Origin: Culex pipiens pallens | Taxonomy: Eukaryota; Arthropoda; Insecta; Diptera; Culicidae | DNA: 64,000 bases | NCBI RefSeq assembly: GCF_016801865.2 | Contig: NC_068937.1 | Coordinates: 137,032,455-137,096,454 of the forward strand | Direction of reading: 5' to 3' | Shown here: positions 46,173 to 57,686 of the stretch, piece after piece | Numbering within the stretch: the stretch's first letter is position 1 | Layout: every line of letters starts with the position of its first letter | Notes under the pieces: generated by a model | The model's database searches: none | Told to the model about the DNA's origin: nothing | What the model saw: the letters and a program-made list of their open reading frames with translations, nothing else | Translations under genes and position numbers: made by a program

Positions 46173-46639
46173 TAAAGTCCACTCAAGAAACGACAGTTGA
46201 TGTTCACAGGGTGGCCACTCAAATCCCATTTTTAAATTCTCGACTATTTTTTACTTTTCACTAGTTATTTCCTACCCAGAGAATGATTTACAATCAAAAA
46301 TATATCTAACAGAAACAATAGCAACCATTGAAGAAAATTTCGAAGCAATAAAAAATTCTTTACAATACATGCAATTTTAAGGTTCCTTTTCTAAAACATG
46401 AAAAATATAATTTAAAAAATAAAATTTTAAATTTCAAAACGAGATAACAACATTTGAATGTCAAAGTGTATTTAAATGCAATTTCCACCAATCATTAATT
46501 TAAAAAATATCAAATTTTTGATGAGAAAAATCCTTTTTTTTAAACAAAAAAAAAAAACTTTTTGCGGTACTGTACATTGGAATTTCACAAAAAAAATCAA
46601 TATAATTTTAAAGAGCCCAAACATGCTAAATGGAATTAT

Positions 46640-47190
46640 CAACGCAGGAAAATGCATTTTGAATTGTTTTCAGTTCATTCGAAATTTTTATTAAAATCGA
46701 TAATTCTATTGGCGATAATCTTATCGGCCGATAAAACTCATTTTTGCAATTCCGTCGTGAAACTACTTACTTTTCCTGTCATTCTTGAACGACGAAATAG
46801 CCTACTTTTCTGTACCAAAAATAACAGAATCGAATAGCAACACTTTTCAAAATAAATGCTGAAAAGTTCTACTTTTCAGCACTCAAATGGGTGCTGAAAA
46901 GTTGAACTTTTCAGCACTTGTTTCGAAAAGTAACACTTTTCAACATTTTTTTGATTTAAATGATTTATTGACAAAATACATGAAAATTTTACATAAAATT
47001 TCACTTAGTGTGTGTTTTTTGGAATTGCAAAAAATGTTGTATGGAACTCGTTGCAAAACTTGATTTTTTCAGCACTCTTCGTATTTATCCAACTCGGTGA
47101 ACCTCGTTGGATAAATGCACGACTCGTGCTGAAAAAATCCTCTTTTTGCAACTTGTTGCATAAACTACTATTTTTAACCTTTCTTAACCC
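46640..47190. repeat. Hairpin-rich repeat region
   Basis: A near-perfect hairpin at 46,891-46,917 (arms GTGCTGAAAAGTT, 1-base loop), a related hairpin just upstream (TGCTGAAAAGT/ACTTTTCAGCA), and a larger fold-back at about 47,072-47,138 (GATTTTTTCAGCAC/GTGCTGAAAAAATC enclosing ATTTATCCAAC/GTTGGATAAAT). Probably a diverged MITE; ends not defined. Confidence 0.65.
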
Positions 47191-48030
47191 ATTCAGACCT
47201 GATGGTCATTTATGACCCAAAATTGAGTGTTTTCAATACTAGCCTATAATTTACGTATGGTGGTAAGAATCATTGACAAAAAAAATATTTTTTTAAAAAT
47301 TCAGGCTTTAAAGCATTGAATCGATAAATCCAACCATATCCTGTTAAGTTTAAGAAAATCTGTTTGAAATTTTATAAAATTTCTGTAATTTTTCAGAAAT
47401 ACTATAATTTTTTAAGTTTTCAATATGGGAATCAAATGAAGCAACATTTTTAAATGCTTCTAATTTAATAAGATTTTTTTTAATTCTAAAATTTTCACAA
47501 AATACCGTATTTTTCTCTTAAATTTTTAAATATTTAAAAAATATGGCTATCAAATTTAACATTTTTTTTATGTTTTTTTAGAGTGTTTTTGCCTTATATG
47601 TTTTTCAGATTTATTAGGGTTTTTTTTAATTACATTTTTAACAAAATACCGTTTTTTTCTAAAATTCTCAAATAATCTTTATTTTTTATAGGCAAAACTT
47701 TAAAAGCTTTATTAAACTTTGCATAATTCAGTTTGCTTTATTATTATATTTATTAGACTTTTTTCAAACAAAACTTTCAGAAAATAGAGTATTTTTTCGA
47801 AAATACTCAAACTTTCCGAATTTTCACGCGTTTTTCAATTTAATGAAAGTTTTTTTTTGTAAGATCGTTTTTATTTCCTTTAACCGATTTTTTTCGAAAA
47901 TACTCAAATTAAAAAAAAAATGCAATATGGATATCAATCGGAGCGATTTTCTGTATGCTTCATACATACATTAAAATTTGGTGTGTTTCATAATTAATTT
48001 TACCTCGTTTGATACCGGTATTCCAAACTA
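47191..48030. other. AT-rich part of duplication unit 2, lost from unit 1
   Basis: Featureless. In unit 1 the corresponding stretch is replaced by the fold-back MITE copy 2 and the half element at 42,941. Confidence 0.6.
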
Positions 48031-48256
48031 TGAAAATTAAAGTATTTTTTTAAATACGTTTGTACTTTGTTTTTAAAAAGTCTAAAAATGTGAAAATGCA
48101 TGACAAATTTCGCTTCATTTGTTACCCATTAAGTAATTTTTGATAATTTGTTTATTTTCAGTGTGCGTATAATCTTTAAAATAAGGCTAAATTTTGAATT
48201 TGGATTTTCATTATCTTTGTTGTTATAAACCTATTCAAAAATAAACGTAGAAATAT

Positions 48257-48656
48257 CTAATCTAATCTAATCTAATCTAATCTAACCCTATCGCAGCCAG
48301 TCTTTCGAGGGCATCCTGGAAAATGCCTTAGGTTGATTAACGCCTAGCACTCTGATTGTCATTATTAACATTTGCAGTGCCCCAATGCAATACATTGCTT
48401 TGAAACATCACAAACATTAAAGCGGCCAGGCCAACTGCGTAAAGTTAACCGCAAAGATGATTCGTTGAATTGGATTGAGTTTGAACACGAATGTTCAAAC
48501 AGCAATACAATTTTGAATCTACAGGGGAAAAAGAAACGTGGGGATCCCCCGCTCACGTTCCTGTTTGTTTAGGCAATTAATCGTTGGGAGCACCATGCTA
48601 AGAAGGTTTGGTGCTCCGGGACCCTCTGGGATGGGACATTGTATTTCCACAATTAT
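48257..48656 (-). mobile_element. Non-LTR retroposon fragment with (GATTA)n tail
   Basis: A 400-bp insert in block Z'. On the minus strand it ends in about six GATTA units, a tail typical of some non-LTR retrotransposons or SINEs. AATAAACGTA is repeated on both sides (48,240-48,249 and 48,657-48,666), extended by near-identical AT-rich bases. Block Z lacks the insert. Presumably a 5'-truncated LINE or a SINE; no A/B boxes seen. Confidence 0.8.
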
Positions 48657-48713
48657 AATAAACGTAAAAAATATAGAAATAAAAATAACTTTGAAAATCT
48701 GCACTAAATAAAT

Positions 48714-50064
48714 GGGTAATTCTCTACCAACTCACACGAAATCGGGAAAAGTTGCCCCGACCCCTCTTCGATTTGCGTGAAACTTTGTCCTAAGGGGTAA
48801 CTTTTGTCCCTGATCACGAATCCGAGGTCCGTTTTTTGATATCTCGTGACGGAGGGGCGGTACGACCCCTTCCATTTTTGAACATGCGAAAAAAGAGGTG
48901 TTTTTCAACAATTTGCAGCCTGAAACGGTGATGAGATAGAAATTTGGTGTCAAAGGGACTTTTATGTAAAATTAGACGCCCGATTTGATGGCGTACTCAG
49001 AATTCCGAATAAACGTATTTTTCATCGAAAAAAACACTAAAAAAGTTTTAAAAATTCTCCCATTTTCCGTTACTCGACTGTAAAAAAATTTGGAACATGT
49101 CATTTTATGGGAAATTCAATGTACTTTTTGAATCTACATTGTCCCAGAAGGGTCATTTTTTCATTTAGAACAAAATTTTTCATTTTAAAATTTCGTGTTT
49201 TTTCTAACTTTGCAGGGTTATTTTTTAGAGTGTAACAATGTTCTACAAAGTTGTAGAGCAGACAATTACAAAAATTTTGATATATAGACATAAGGGGTTT
49301 GCTGATAAACATCACGAGTTATCGCGATTTTACGAAAAAAAGTTTTGAAAAAGTTACTTTTTGCGTTTCTCTTTGTTTCGTCGTCCGTGTCTGTCGCGGG
49401 TGACCATGAACGGCCATGATCGATGACGACCAACTTTTTCAAAACTTTTTTTCGTAAAATCGCGATAACTCGTGATGTTTATAAGCAAACCCCTTATGTC
49501 TATATATCAAAATTTTTGTAATTGTCTGCTCTACAACTTTGTAGAACATTGTTACACTCTAAAAAATAACCCTGCAAAGTTAGAAAAAACACGAAATTTT
49601 AAAATGAAAAATGTTGTTCTAAATGAAAAAATGACCCTTCTGGGACAATGTAGATTCGAAAAGTACATTAAATTTCCCATAAAATGACATGTTCCAAAAA
49701 TTTTTACAGTCGAGTAACGGAAAATGGGAGAATTTTTAAAACTTTTTTAGTGTTTTTTTCGATGAAAAATACGTTTATTTGGAATTCTGAGTACGCCATC
49801 AAATCGGGCGTCTAATTTTACACAAAAGTCCCTTTGACACCAAATTTCTATCTCATCACCGTTTCAGGCTGCAAATTATTGAAAAACACCTCTTTTTTCA
49901 CATGTTCAAAAATGGAAGGGGTCGTACCGCCCCTCCGTCACGAGATATCAAAAAACGGACCTCGGATTCGTGATCAGGGACAAAAGTTACCCCTTAGGAC
50001 AAAGTTTCACGCAAATCGAAGAGGGGTCGGGGCAACTGCTGTGTGAGTTGGTAGAGAATTACCC
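48714..50064. mobile_element. Fold-back MITE (TIR GGGTAATTCTC), copy 3, full length
   Basis: 1,351 bp, the longest copy, flanked by AAAT (48,710-48,713 and 50,065-50,068). Block Z at about 44,705 shows the uninterrupted site. Arms of about 630 bp surround a loop of about 90 bp with TGACCATGAACGGCCATGAT. The two ends differ: CACACGAAATCGGGAAAAG on the left, CACACAGCAGTTG on the right when reversed. Confidence 0.93.
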
Positions 50065-50582
50065 AAATACAATCAATCATTATTTATTAGGATTTTCAAT
50101 GACTTCTAAAGCCTTTTCATTCTCTGATAGATTAAAATAATGAAAGGAACCCTAAATTTTAAATTAATTGCTCAACACCCATTCAGCAAAATCAATTTAA
50201 AAATTCTTAAAGTTTTTTTTATGATTCAATTGCCCTAAACATTATTAAGTGATTTTTGGGTATTCTTGAAACCGCATTGTCCCTCGTCCCTCGGGAGGGA
50301 TATTAAAAAAACTCAAAAAGCAAAAAATTAAAAATTACCTTTTGAAAAACAAAATAATTGAACAAAATACTACAAATTTATTCAAGTGTTAGAAAAAAAG
50401 ACAAATTCAAAAATGCTTATATAGCCGACTTCTTGACGAAGAACTCAAATTTCCGACTTTTTCCAGATTTTTTGTGGACTTTAGAGACTTTCACGATTTC
50501 CTGACATGAGTGGCAACCCTGATATTTACTTTGAGAACAAGTAGCACTAGTTGTTTGTTTACATTTCTTCATTGGCTCCTTT

Positions 50583-50775
50583 AAACAGACAGACAGAGTT
50601 AAACTAACAAAAATTTCAAGAACTACTTACCCTTTCGACTCATTTGAAATTTCATAGGGTACCATCGACAAGACTCCGGTATAGGAAGTTCAAGAGTCGA
50701 CGCACTTCAAGTTTAATGATTTGAAGTCTGTAACTGAAGTGACAATTGAATTTAAATATGCCTGAAGGAATGCAA
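50583..50775 (-). other. Exon-like cassette U7 (minus strand)
   Basis: Acceptor GCATTCCTTCAG|GCA (exon start 50,761) with an in-phase frame containing SVTDFKSLNL, then a stop; one donor AAAG|GGTAAGT at 50,631. It is separated from U6 by about 9 kb that is mostly transposon and segmental duplication. Confidence 0.55.
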
Positions 50776-52384
50776 ATTGTGCATATCATTTGCATACTAA
50801 TAGAATTTCTTTTCTAACGAAATCTTGTTTTTTTTCTAGTCAATTGAGCTGTCAATTGAAAGCAATTTGAATACTTTTTATAATTTAATCTGCCAAATCG
50901 CATCTAATTCACTAAACCGCGTCACAGCGGTATCCAATCGAGTGTGAATATGTAAATGTCTTCCTTTACAACAAAAAAAAATCCCCTTTCAACTGTCTGC
51001 CCAATCGAAGATCCGCTTAATCCGACCGCAAATTGAAAATAAAACCCACACCACCTTTCCCCTCTCAAAAAAAAAAAGAGACCAGTGCAATTCCATGCCC
51101 GATTACGATCCAAGTGGCCCACCTAAACGATGCCTCGTACACAGAGGAACAACAATCCCACACAGCAGGCCACGACCGCAGCAGCACTTGCCGAAAAGTG
51201 AGTGCAAATTGGCCACCCCCCACGTTCAGTTTCCACGGACGAACGAACTTTCGGGGGCCAAAAGTCAGAGTCCGGAATCCGGGCAAAACGCTTTGCTCCC
51301 CCCGAATATGTATGCATAATGTAGCGTGTAATAATGAATAAATTGAATCTTGAACTATCCCTCTGAATAAATTCATGTGCGCACATGAGGTTGAACTCCG
51401 TGTGTGTGTCGTCGTTCCGCAGAAAAACCTCCGAGAGCAAGAAAGGAGCAGAACTTAACAATCTAGAACTAAATATGTACGCAAACAACAGCAGCTGGCT
51501 GGCTGCAGCCAGCTTCCCTCTTTTTCCCCCGGTGGGAGCTCGACTCCCGCGAAAGAAGCTAGCCAGAAGAGCAGACACACAACTTCATCGCTTTGCAACG
51601 ACAACGACGGCATCGCAGTAGCCGGGGTGCTTAACTTCACTTGAGCTTCTCTACGCTCTTCCCAAACAGGACCAGGAGCCTACTACGAACAGGGGTGACG
51701 AACCTGTACTGGAAAAGTTCTGAAACCGAGTCCACAATAGCGCACTCTACCCTAACTCTAACCCACCATCTGGCGCAGCCTGTCTCTCCGCTGTAATGCA
51801 AAGCAGGCCTTTGCGGCAAATCCTGGATCTTCGTCGTCCTCGCCTGCTGCGATGAAATGAACAACATGGATGGGAAAATCCGGGAAAAATAGATCCACTC
51901 TACTCAGTGCCCGGTGGCGTCGTCGACGACGACGACTTGGCCTGCTGCTGTGTTGCGCTTTTCTTCCTCCCCGCCCGTCGTGGCACACTTTGTTTTTCCC
52001 GACCCCCCCAACCAAACCAACCGACGATGGTTCTCTGGGCTATATTTAATATCTCTTCGTTTTTCCACTACCTCTTTCGCAAAACCGCGTTTGTGTGTGT
52101 TTGTGTATTATTTTTCGCAACTTTTTACCCACTATATTGCTGGGCATTATTTGCATGCACCACCAACCGGTTGTCCCACCAGTTTTTCCAGCAGGGACTT
52201 TTCCCGGACCCGGAGGGAAGTTGGTTGAGGGGGGAAAACAAGCCACGACGACTAGGGCGAGTTGGTGAACAGGGCATGTTGGCTGACTTGGCTGGAACAA
52301 CAGCAAACTTACGGGGTGATTGTAAAAGCTGGAACGGAGGGACAGTTGCAGTTCACTTAGTAGGAATTTAAAGAATAACTGATA
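50776..52384. other. No recognised gene
   Basis: GC-richer between 51,050 and 52,300 with overlapping frames up to about 150 codons on both strands, none with a recognisable domain or conserved start. A GAC repeat is near 51,919-51,935. Confidence 0.5.
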
Positions 52385-53295
52385 AAGGTCAATTTTGGGA
52401 CAAAACGTAACCTTTGGACATGATGTAATTAATATTTATTTTAAAAACATGTTATTTTCGAAACTATTTTAGACATAACAAAAGTATGTTGAATTACTTA
52501 TATCTTGGACAAAATTAGGCGAATTGGCACAGCGGGACAAAAGGCTCTTATGGCCAAGCTGTGACAGACAGTGTCCATATGGCCATTTCTGTCCCACAAT
52601 CCCCCAAACAACATTGGTTGAGACATAAAAAAATTCTGCATGAGTGCATGATTTCCCAAATGAGCACTGATTATAATGAGACAAACAAGTTTTATGTCCC
52701 AACTAAGTGAGACAAAAAATTAAAGTGAGACAAAACAGTCTGTTTGGACATACAGAAAAATTCATTTTAAAATTACTCAATTGAGAACATGCTTCAAAAT
52801 GAAAGCGACACACGAATCTTGCATTATTTTTTCTTGCATGTCCATATGTCATTGTCTGTCCCATAATCAGCCCGCCTGTCTCAAACACTTTTAGTGTGGG
52901 ACAAAACAAAAGATCGCGTTATTGAGCTCATGTCCAATCAGCACTGAAGATAACGGTACTTAAAATGGGTATGTCTCAACAAAGTGAGACAAAAAGGTGT
53001 AAGTGAGACAAAAAACTGAAAGTGAGACAAAACAGTTTGTTTAGACAAAACAAACACTTTTGTTGTGGACAAAAAAGTCTGTCACTGAAGATAATTAGTC
53101 ATAAAAATTTCATATCTCAACAAAGTGAGACAAAAATTGAAATTGAGACAAAACAGTTTGTTTGGACATAGAGAAAAATGATTTTTAAAATTAAAAGCAG
53201 TGAAATCTGAGTCTTAACTAAGAAATTAATTAAGGAAAAAAGTTCGAAATATGTTTTTCGTACAAAAGTGAGACAAAACGTAACCGTTTGGCCAC
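52385..53295. repeat. Field of GAGACAAAA / GGACATA direct repeats
   Basis: GTGAGACAAAA occurs at least eight times (near 52,710, 52,730, 52,987, 53,007, 53,025, 53,127, 53,268), partners CAGTTTGTTTGGACATA occur three times, and GACAAAACGTAACC occurs once at each end (about 52,400 and 53,273) in direct orientation. Inverse forms (TTTTATGTCCC) are fewer. It may be a transposon with subterminal repeats or a diverged minisatellite. Confidence 0.65.
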
Positions 53296-54583
53296 AAACC
53301 ATTTCAACACTTTTCCCAACCCAGAAAGCAACGACAAAAATGCATACATTCAGCAGAGCGCGCCGCGACCCAGCAAAGAATCGGCAAAACAACAGAAGAA
53401 GGTTAATGCACACTCGCTTTTCGTTCCACTTTGGAGCAGTGTTGCCAGCGCCACGCCGCAGTAAATGTCTTCTTGTGAGAAAATTCTTCTTCTACGCTGC
53501 TGTTGTTGTCGTTGTTCTTGTTCACAGTTATGCCCTCCGTAAGCTCCGCTGTTGTTGACGCCGCGCTTAGTCTTCTTCTTTTACGCTTTGTCTTCTTGGT
53601 TTTGTTCTGGAATCTTTTTTTTTAAGGTTCGCTTCTGCGGCACCACCATCAAGGATGGCCATGCAAAATGTAGCAGCTCTGGCAACTTCACGTTGCACTC
53701 TGGCTGGATCCTGGCAGCAGGCGACGGCAAATCTCGGACAGCTCGCTCGAGCCCCTGAACTGTTTATAATTTTAAAGTAGACTGCTTCATTCCGGGGATC
53801 AACGCCGTTGTCGCCGCCGCCTACTACCTGCGATCGCGTGCGATGTCTTTGCTCTATTGTTTCGTGGGGGAACTTTTCCAAATTATGAGTTTTTTTTTTT
53901 TGCTAAAAATACTTAATGTAACTTTAATTTACACACTTTCAAGTTTTGTTTCTTGTTAAGCCCTTTCCGAAACTTACTACTCCAGCCAGCTTCGCTGCCG
54001 CCGGAGGGTGTTTGTTTTGTGATTTCGGGCTTCTGCTTCTTTTCTGCCGTTGTGTGCGGTTTTGCGGAGAAGACAGGATGATGAAACAATTGCACCTTGC
54101 GCAGCTACCCCACCTCAACCCCTCAGTAGTGTGGGCCTTTTGCCCTTGCACACAGACAAGAGAGGTGGGCTTAATGAAGATTGGGGTGAGATGATGAGAA
54201 AATCTGCGGGTTATGCTTATTACGGGAGGAAAAGGGGGAGGGTGGCTGCGTTTGCTGAAAGTGACGGATTTTTGTTGTTGTTGCTTTCCTTTAGAGCGTA
54301 GAAACGGACGGTTGTTGTTGTTTTGCGTTTACTTTTTAACGAGGGTATAAATTTTATTATTTAAATGAGACTCGAGCTTTTTTTTCAGTGCAGTGCAGCG
54401 ATGCTGGATTGTTTACGGTTCAGCTGGAGAGTTGTGCGAGATTTTATTTAAGATTAAATTGGTTTTATTTGAATTCTTAAATGAAATTACTTTGCAGTTC
54501 TGTAGTCTATTGTAAAATGAACTTCAACAAATTTTATCACAGCTTAAATATCAGGAAATAAGTTTTTGAATACAATAACTAAC
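53296..54583. other. No recognised gene
   Basis: Moderately GC-rich to 54,310, then AT-rich. Short frames on both strands, no domains. Confidence 0.5.
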
Positions 54584-54665
54584 CATTTTATCTTTCTCTT
54601 TTCTTTCAGGTAAGTCTCATATCTTGGCTATGGAAATAAAAACGGAAATCAGCGCAATCGTAAGA
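54584..54665 (+). promoter_or_regulatory. Candidate recursive-splicing ratchet point and RS-exon
   Basis: A branch-point-like CTAAC (in AATAACTAACC) precedes a 20-base pyrimidine-rich tract and CAG (54,607-54,609), joined with no gap to GTAAGT (54,610-54,615). This composite 3'/5' splice site is the recognised signature of recursive splicing in long insect introns. A further donor ATC|GTAAGA at 54,660 would define a 50-nt RS-exon (54,610-54,659), as several known ratchet points have. Same strand as the candidate first exon at 14,108. Seen: the sequence. Inferred: use in vivo. Confidence 0.65.
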
Positions 54666-57600
54666 ACTTTCAATCTTTTTTATTACTCTATGCACATGAT
54701 TTAAATTCACAAACAACGATAAAGTGATGTCAGTGTTCGATTACCTTCTGAAATTTTAATCTGGTTCAAAAAGTGTATTTCTTAAAGAAGTAAACTATAT
54801 AATAATACCTTGAATTATTATTTTTTGTCATTCAGCTGCCAACTAGATTGCAAACTTTTTCTTCTAGACTGGCTTGAAAACAAGACAGTTCTTCAGCTCA
54901 TTTAAAGCTCCAAAATAACTGCTGCTGATAATAGAAATTGCATTTGCTCCAGTGTATTCTCGTATGACGAGAATAGACTTCGGACATATTTTTGTAAAAT
55001 GCTCGTAAAAGGAATAAGTTAACTTTTGATTAAAATCAAATTGAACAAAAATGTTCGCAAAAAGCTGCTCTACTGGTTGGTGTACTGGATTTTAGTAAAT
55101 TTCAAGGAACATTTCGGAATATCCAGCATCATTTAGACACGACCGCGTAGTAGGCTGGGAACGGGTATGGGAGAATGAGATATTAATATTTTCCCTCCAT
55201 ATTTCATTTTTCCGAGCAAACCATCAGCTCTCTTCCCATCAACCAACGTGAGTGTGTCCGAGCATTGGTTCCATGCACTTTTTCTTGTTTACTCAATGTG
55301 AAATTGCAAGAGGCCTCCCATCCTCACCTCCGAAAGCGGACGTCCAGTAGTGGCCCTTTTACCGAGCATGTCCAGTCATCAGGGTTCGCTTTTTAAATAC
55401 CGAACCACTCTTTCACTCCCTTGGCCAACCACCGACACGGTCGATTCACCGGGCACCGTGCGCCGATATGTTTGTTGTCACTTTTGCGTCCCAAGTGACC
55501 GGGGCTTGCTCGCAAACCCGCTTCAACGCAAACCGTTATTGGATGTTTATTTATAGACGTTTTACATCGGCCACTACCCGAGTCCGGTCCGGTCCAACGG
55601 TGGGCTCGTTCCGTTGACGTCGTCGACGACGACGACGACGCGGGATGCATAATTTCGGGGGCAACCGCCGGGGCAGGCGGAAGGGACCATGTGAGTGATG
55701 AAAGTGACCACGATACGATTTATTGGTCCCTTATGCGTAATAAATGGACACATGTCCCCGGTCCCCCTCCACGGGCACCAACATTTTCCGGTCACACACC
55801 GACCGACGCAGGTCGCGCTCTGGCTATTGATGAGTTCCTGGCAACCTGTGTGTGTGTGTGTACACCGAGAGTGCAGTTCCTTCCGCTGCGGCAAAAAAGT
55901 GCAGATCGCAATTCCGCGTGAGGCCGCCGCCACTACAGCAGCGCTGCTGTTGGAAACTCATCAATTCCGGAGATTAACATTTCGGTGTCAGTTCGATTTC
56001 CGGGTGCCTCGCGGTTGGCGGAAATAAAAAGTGTGTGATCGGTCACCGGGCGTCGAAGTAGGCTTTGATGTTCTGAAACGAATTGAAATTTGGAGCGAAC
56101 ATCAAAGGTCGCGTTGGGTTGAAGTTAGAATAAACAATTTAATTTCTAATTTTAATACATTCTTGTTGCTTAGCTAGTCGTTTCCTTCAATTCTGGGAAA
56201 TAACAGTTTCTACCTCAGCATACACTTTCTTGAAACAGACTTAATGTTTACCTTTGCAATGGTTCGAGATGATTTAAATCCTTTCGAAATCCACCTGCTG
56301 GACCTTTGTTGAAGTTGCCCTCACTTTAATCCCCCTCCGCAAACAAATCCAAACCCAGGTTCAAAGTGCATCCAAACACACACACACACCAGGCCCAGTG
56401 TTCCAACAACCCGAGAGTTGGTGCACACACGCAATCATTTCTCCCCATATTATAAACTCATAAAAATATGACATATTAATGGCCTTTCCACACAGGAGAG
56501 AGGAGAAAAGTCGTGATGATACATAAAAGCCCCGGCGTTACGGACCTGGTTGGGGCCATGCAAACGCAAACACACAAACTCACAAACCATATTGCTGCTC
56601 TTAACCCGTTTGCCCCCCTCCTCCCCAATTGGTCGTGGTCGTCCTATCGGAAAAGTGCTCCTGATGGTTGTAAATACTGCATTGCGTATCGTTGTCCTCG
56701 TTGTCGTAGTCGTCGTCGTACCACCACCACCACGATTGAGTGCCAAGGCAAAACAGCACCCCATTTTACCCCACACTCCTCGCTTTCGGAAAACCCCTTT
56801 TTTCCCTTCGTTCCGCATGAACCAAAAGCGCAATAAATATAATGCATGTTTATATAAATATAAATTGATAAATATTAATAATTTATTACCCTAAGTCATT
56901 ATACATGTCGTTCGCCGGGTTATGTCTGATACCGATTCCTGTGTCCTGTCGGAGTTGAATTATTCCTCTCACCCACACACCCCCCCTCACCCAACGTGCC
57001 TCACTTTTAAAAAGGGCTTGTCAACCCCCCCTATTCGAACGCGAACGCGAATATTTACGTGTGAAAAGTAAAACTTTTTACGACCCCCCTACCGATTTGA
57101 TGACAGCGCTAGCTTTGAGATCGTCACGTGGACGGACGGAGCGCAGTTGGCTTTGGTTTTTACTGCCGCACTCACCAGTCAGTCAATTGAATGACTGGCT
57201 GCTGCTGCGGCCAGGTCATCATTGGGAAATAAAAACGCAAACCAAATCGCAGCTGGCTTTGATTTGATGGCGTGCGTGGAATGGCGTGGGGGGTGAATTT
57301 TGTGGATGGGATTTTTTTGGGTGGGTGGCTGTTTGAATGAAAACAGCGAAATTTTTTTCAATTTAGAATTGTATAGAAAGATGAAATTTTGAAATCAATA
57401 ATAGCAATGGTTCCTGCTTATTTTTAAATATCTTTATTTATTTCCTAAAGTGTCTTTCTTGACCTGATAAAAAGTGTTAACTAACAAGTTATCGTACCCA
57501 ATAAATCAACAAATTACAAATTAATTACTATTTTTTATCAAATGAGAAGATTTTTCTTGATTTCTTAGACATTTTACAAAACATTCGTAGTCGTGGCTGA

Positions 57601-57686
57601 AGTATTTTGTGATAGGCGTATTCAAAATAAAGATTTATTTTTTAATTTTGATGTTTTCAAGGAATGCGTTAGCACTTTTATCTGTT
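54666..57686. other. Presumed intron, no recognised gene
   Basis: GC-richer 55,130-57,300 with a GAC/GTC triplet run (55,617-55,640) and overlapping frames on both strands; no domain or convincing splice context. Confidence 0.5.

Larger units (their letters stand above)
44948..46632 (+). repeat. Segmental duplication, block Y (unit 2)
   Basis: Second copy of block X, split by the TA-flanked element at 45,063-46,172. After AACATGCTAAAT it continues into GGAATTATCAACGC, showing what the site looked like before the fold-back MITE entered block X. Confidence 0.9.
48031..50290 (+). repeat. Segmental duplication, block Z' (unit 2)
   Basis: Copy of 43,951-44,938 interrupted by two insertions (48,257-48,656 and 48,714-50,064). 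Matching segments include AAATACGTTTGTACTTT, GTGTGCGTATAATC and the final AACCCTAAATTTTAAATTA. Confidence 0.88.
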
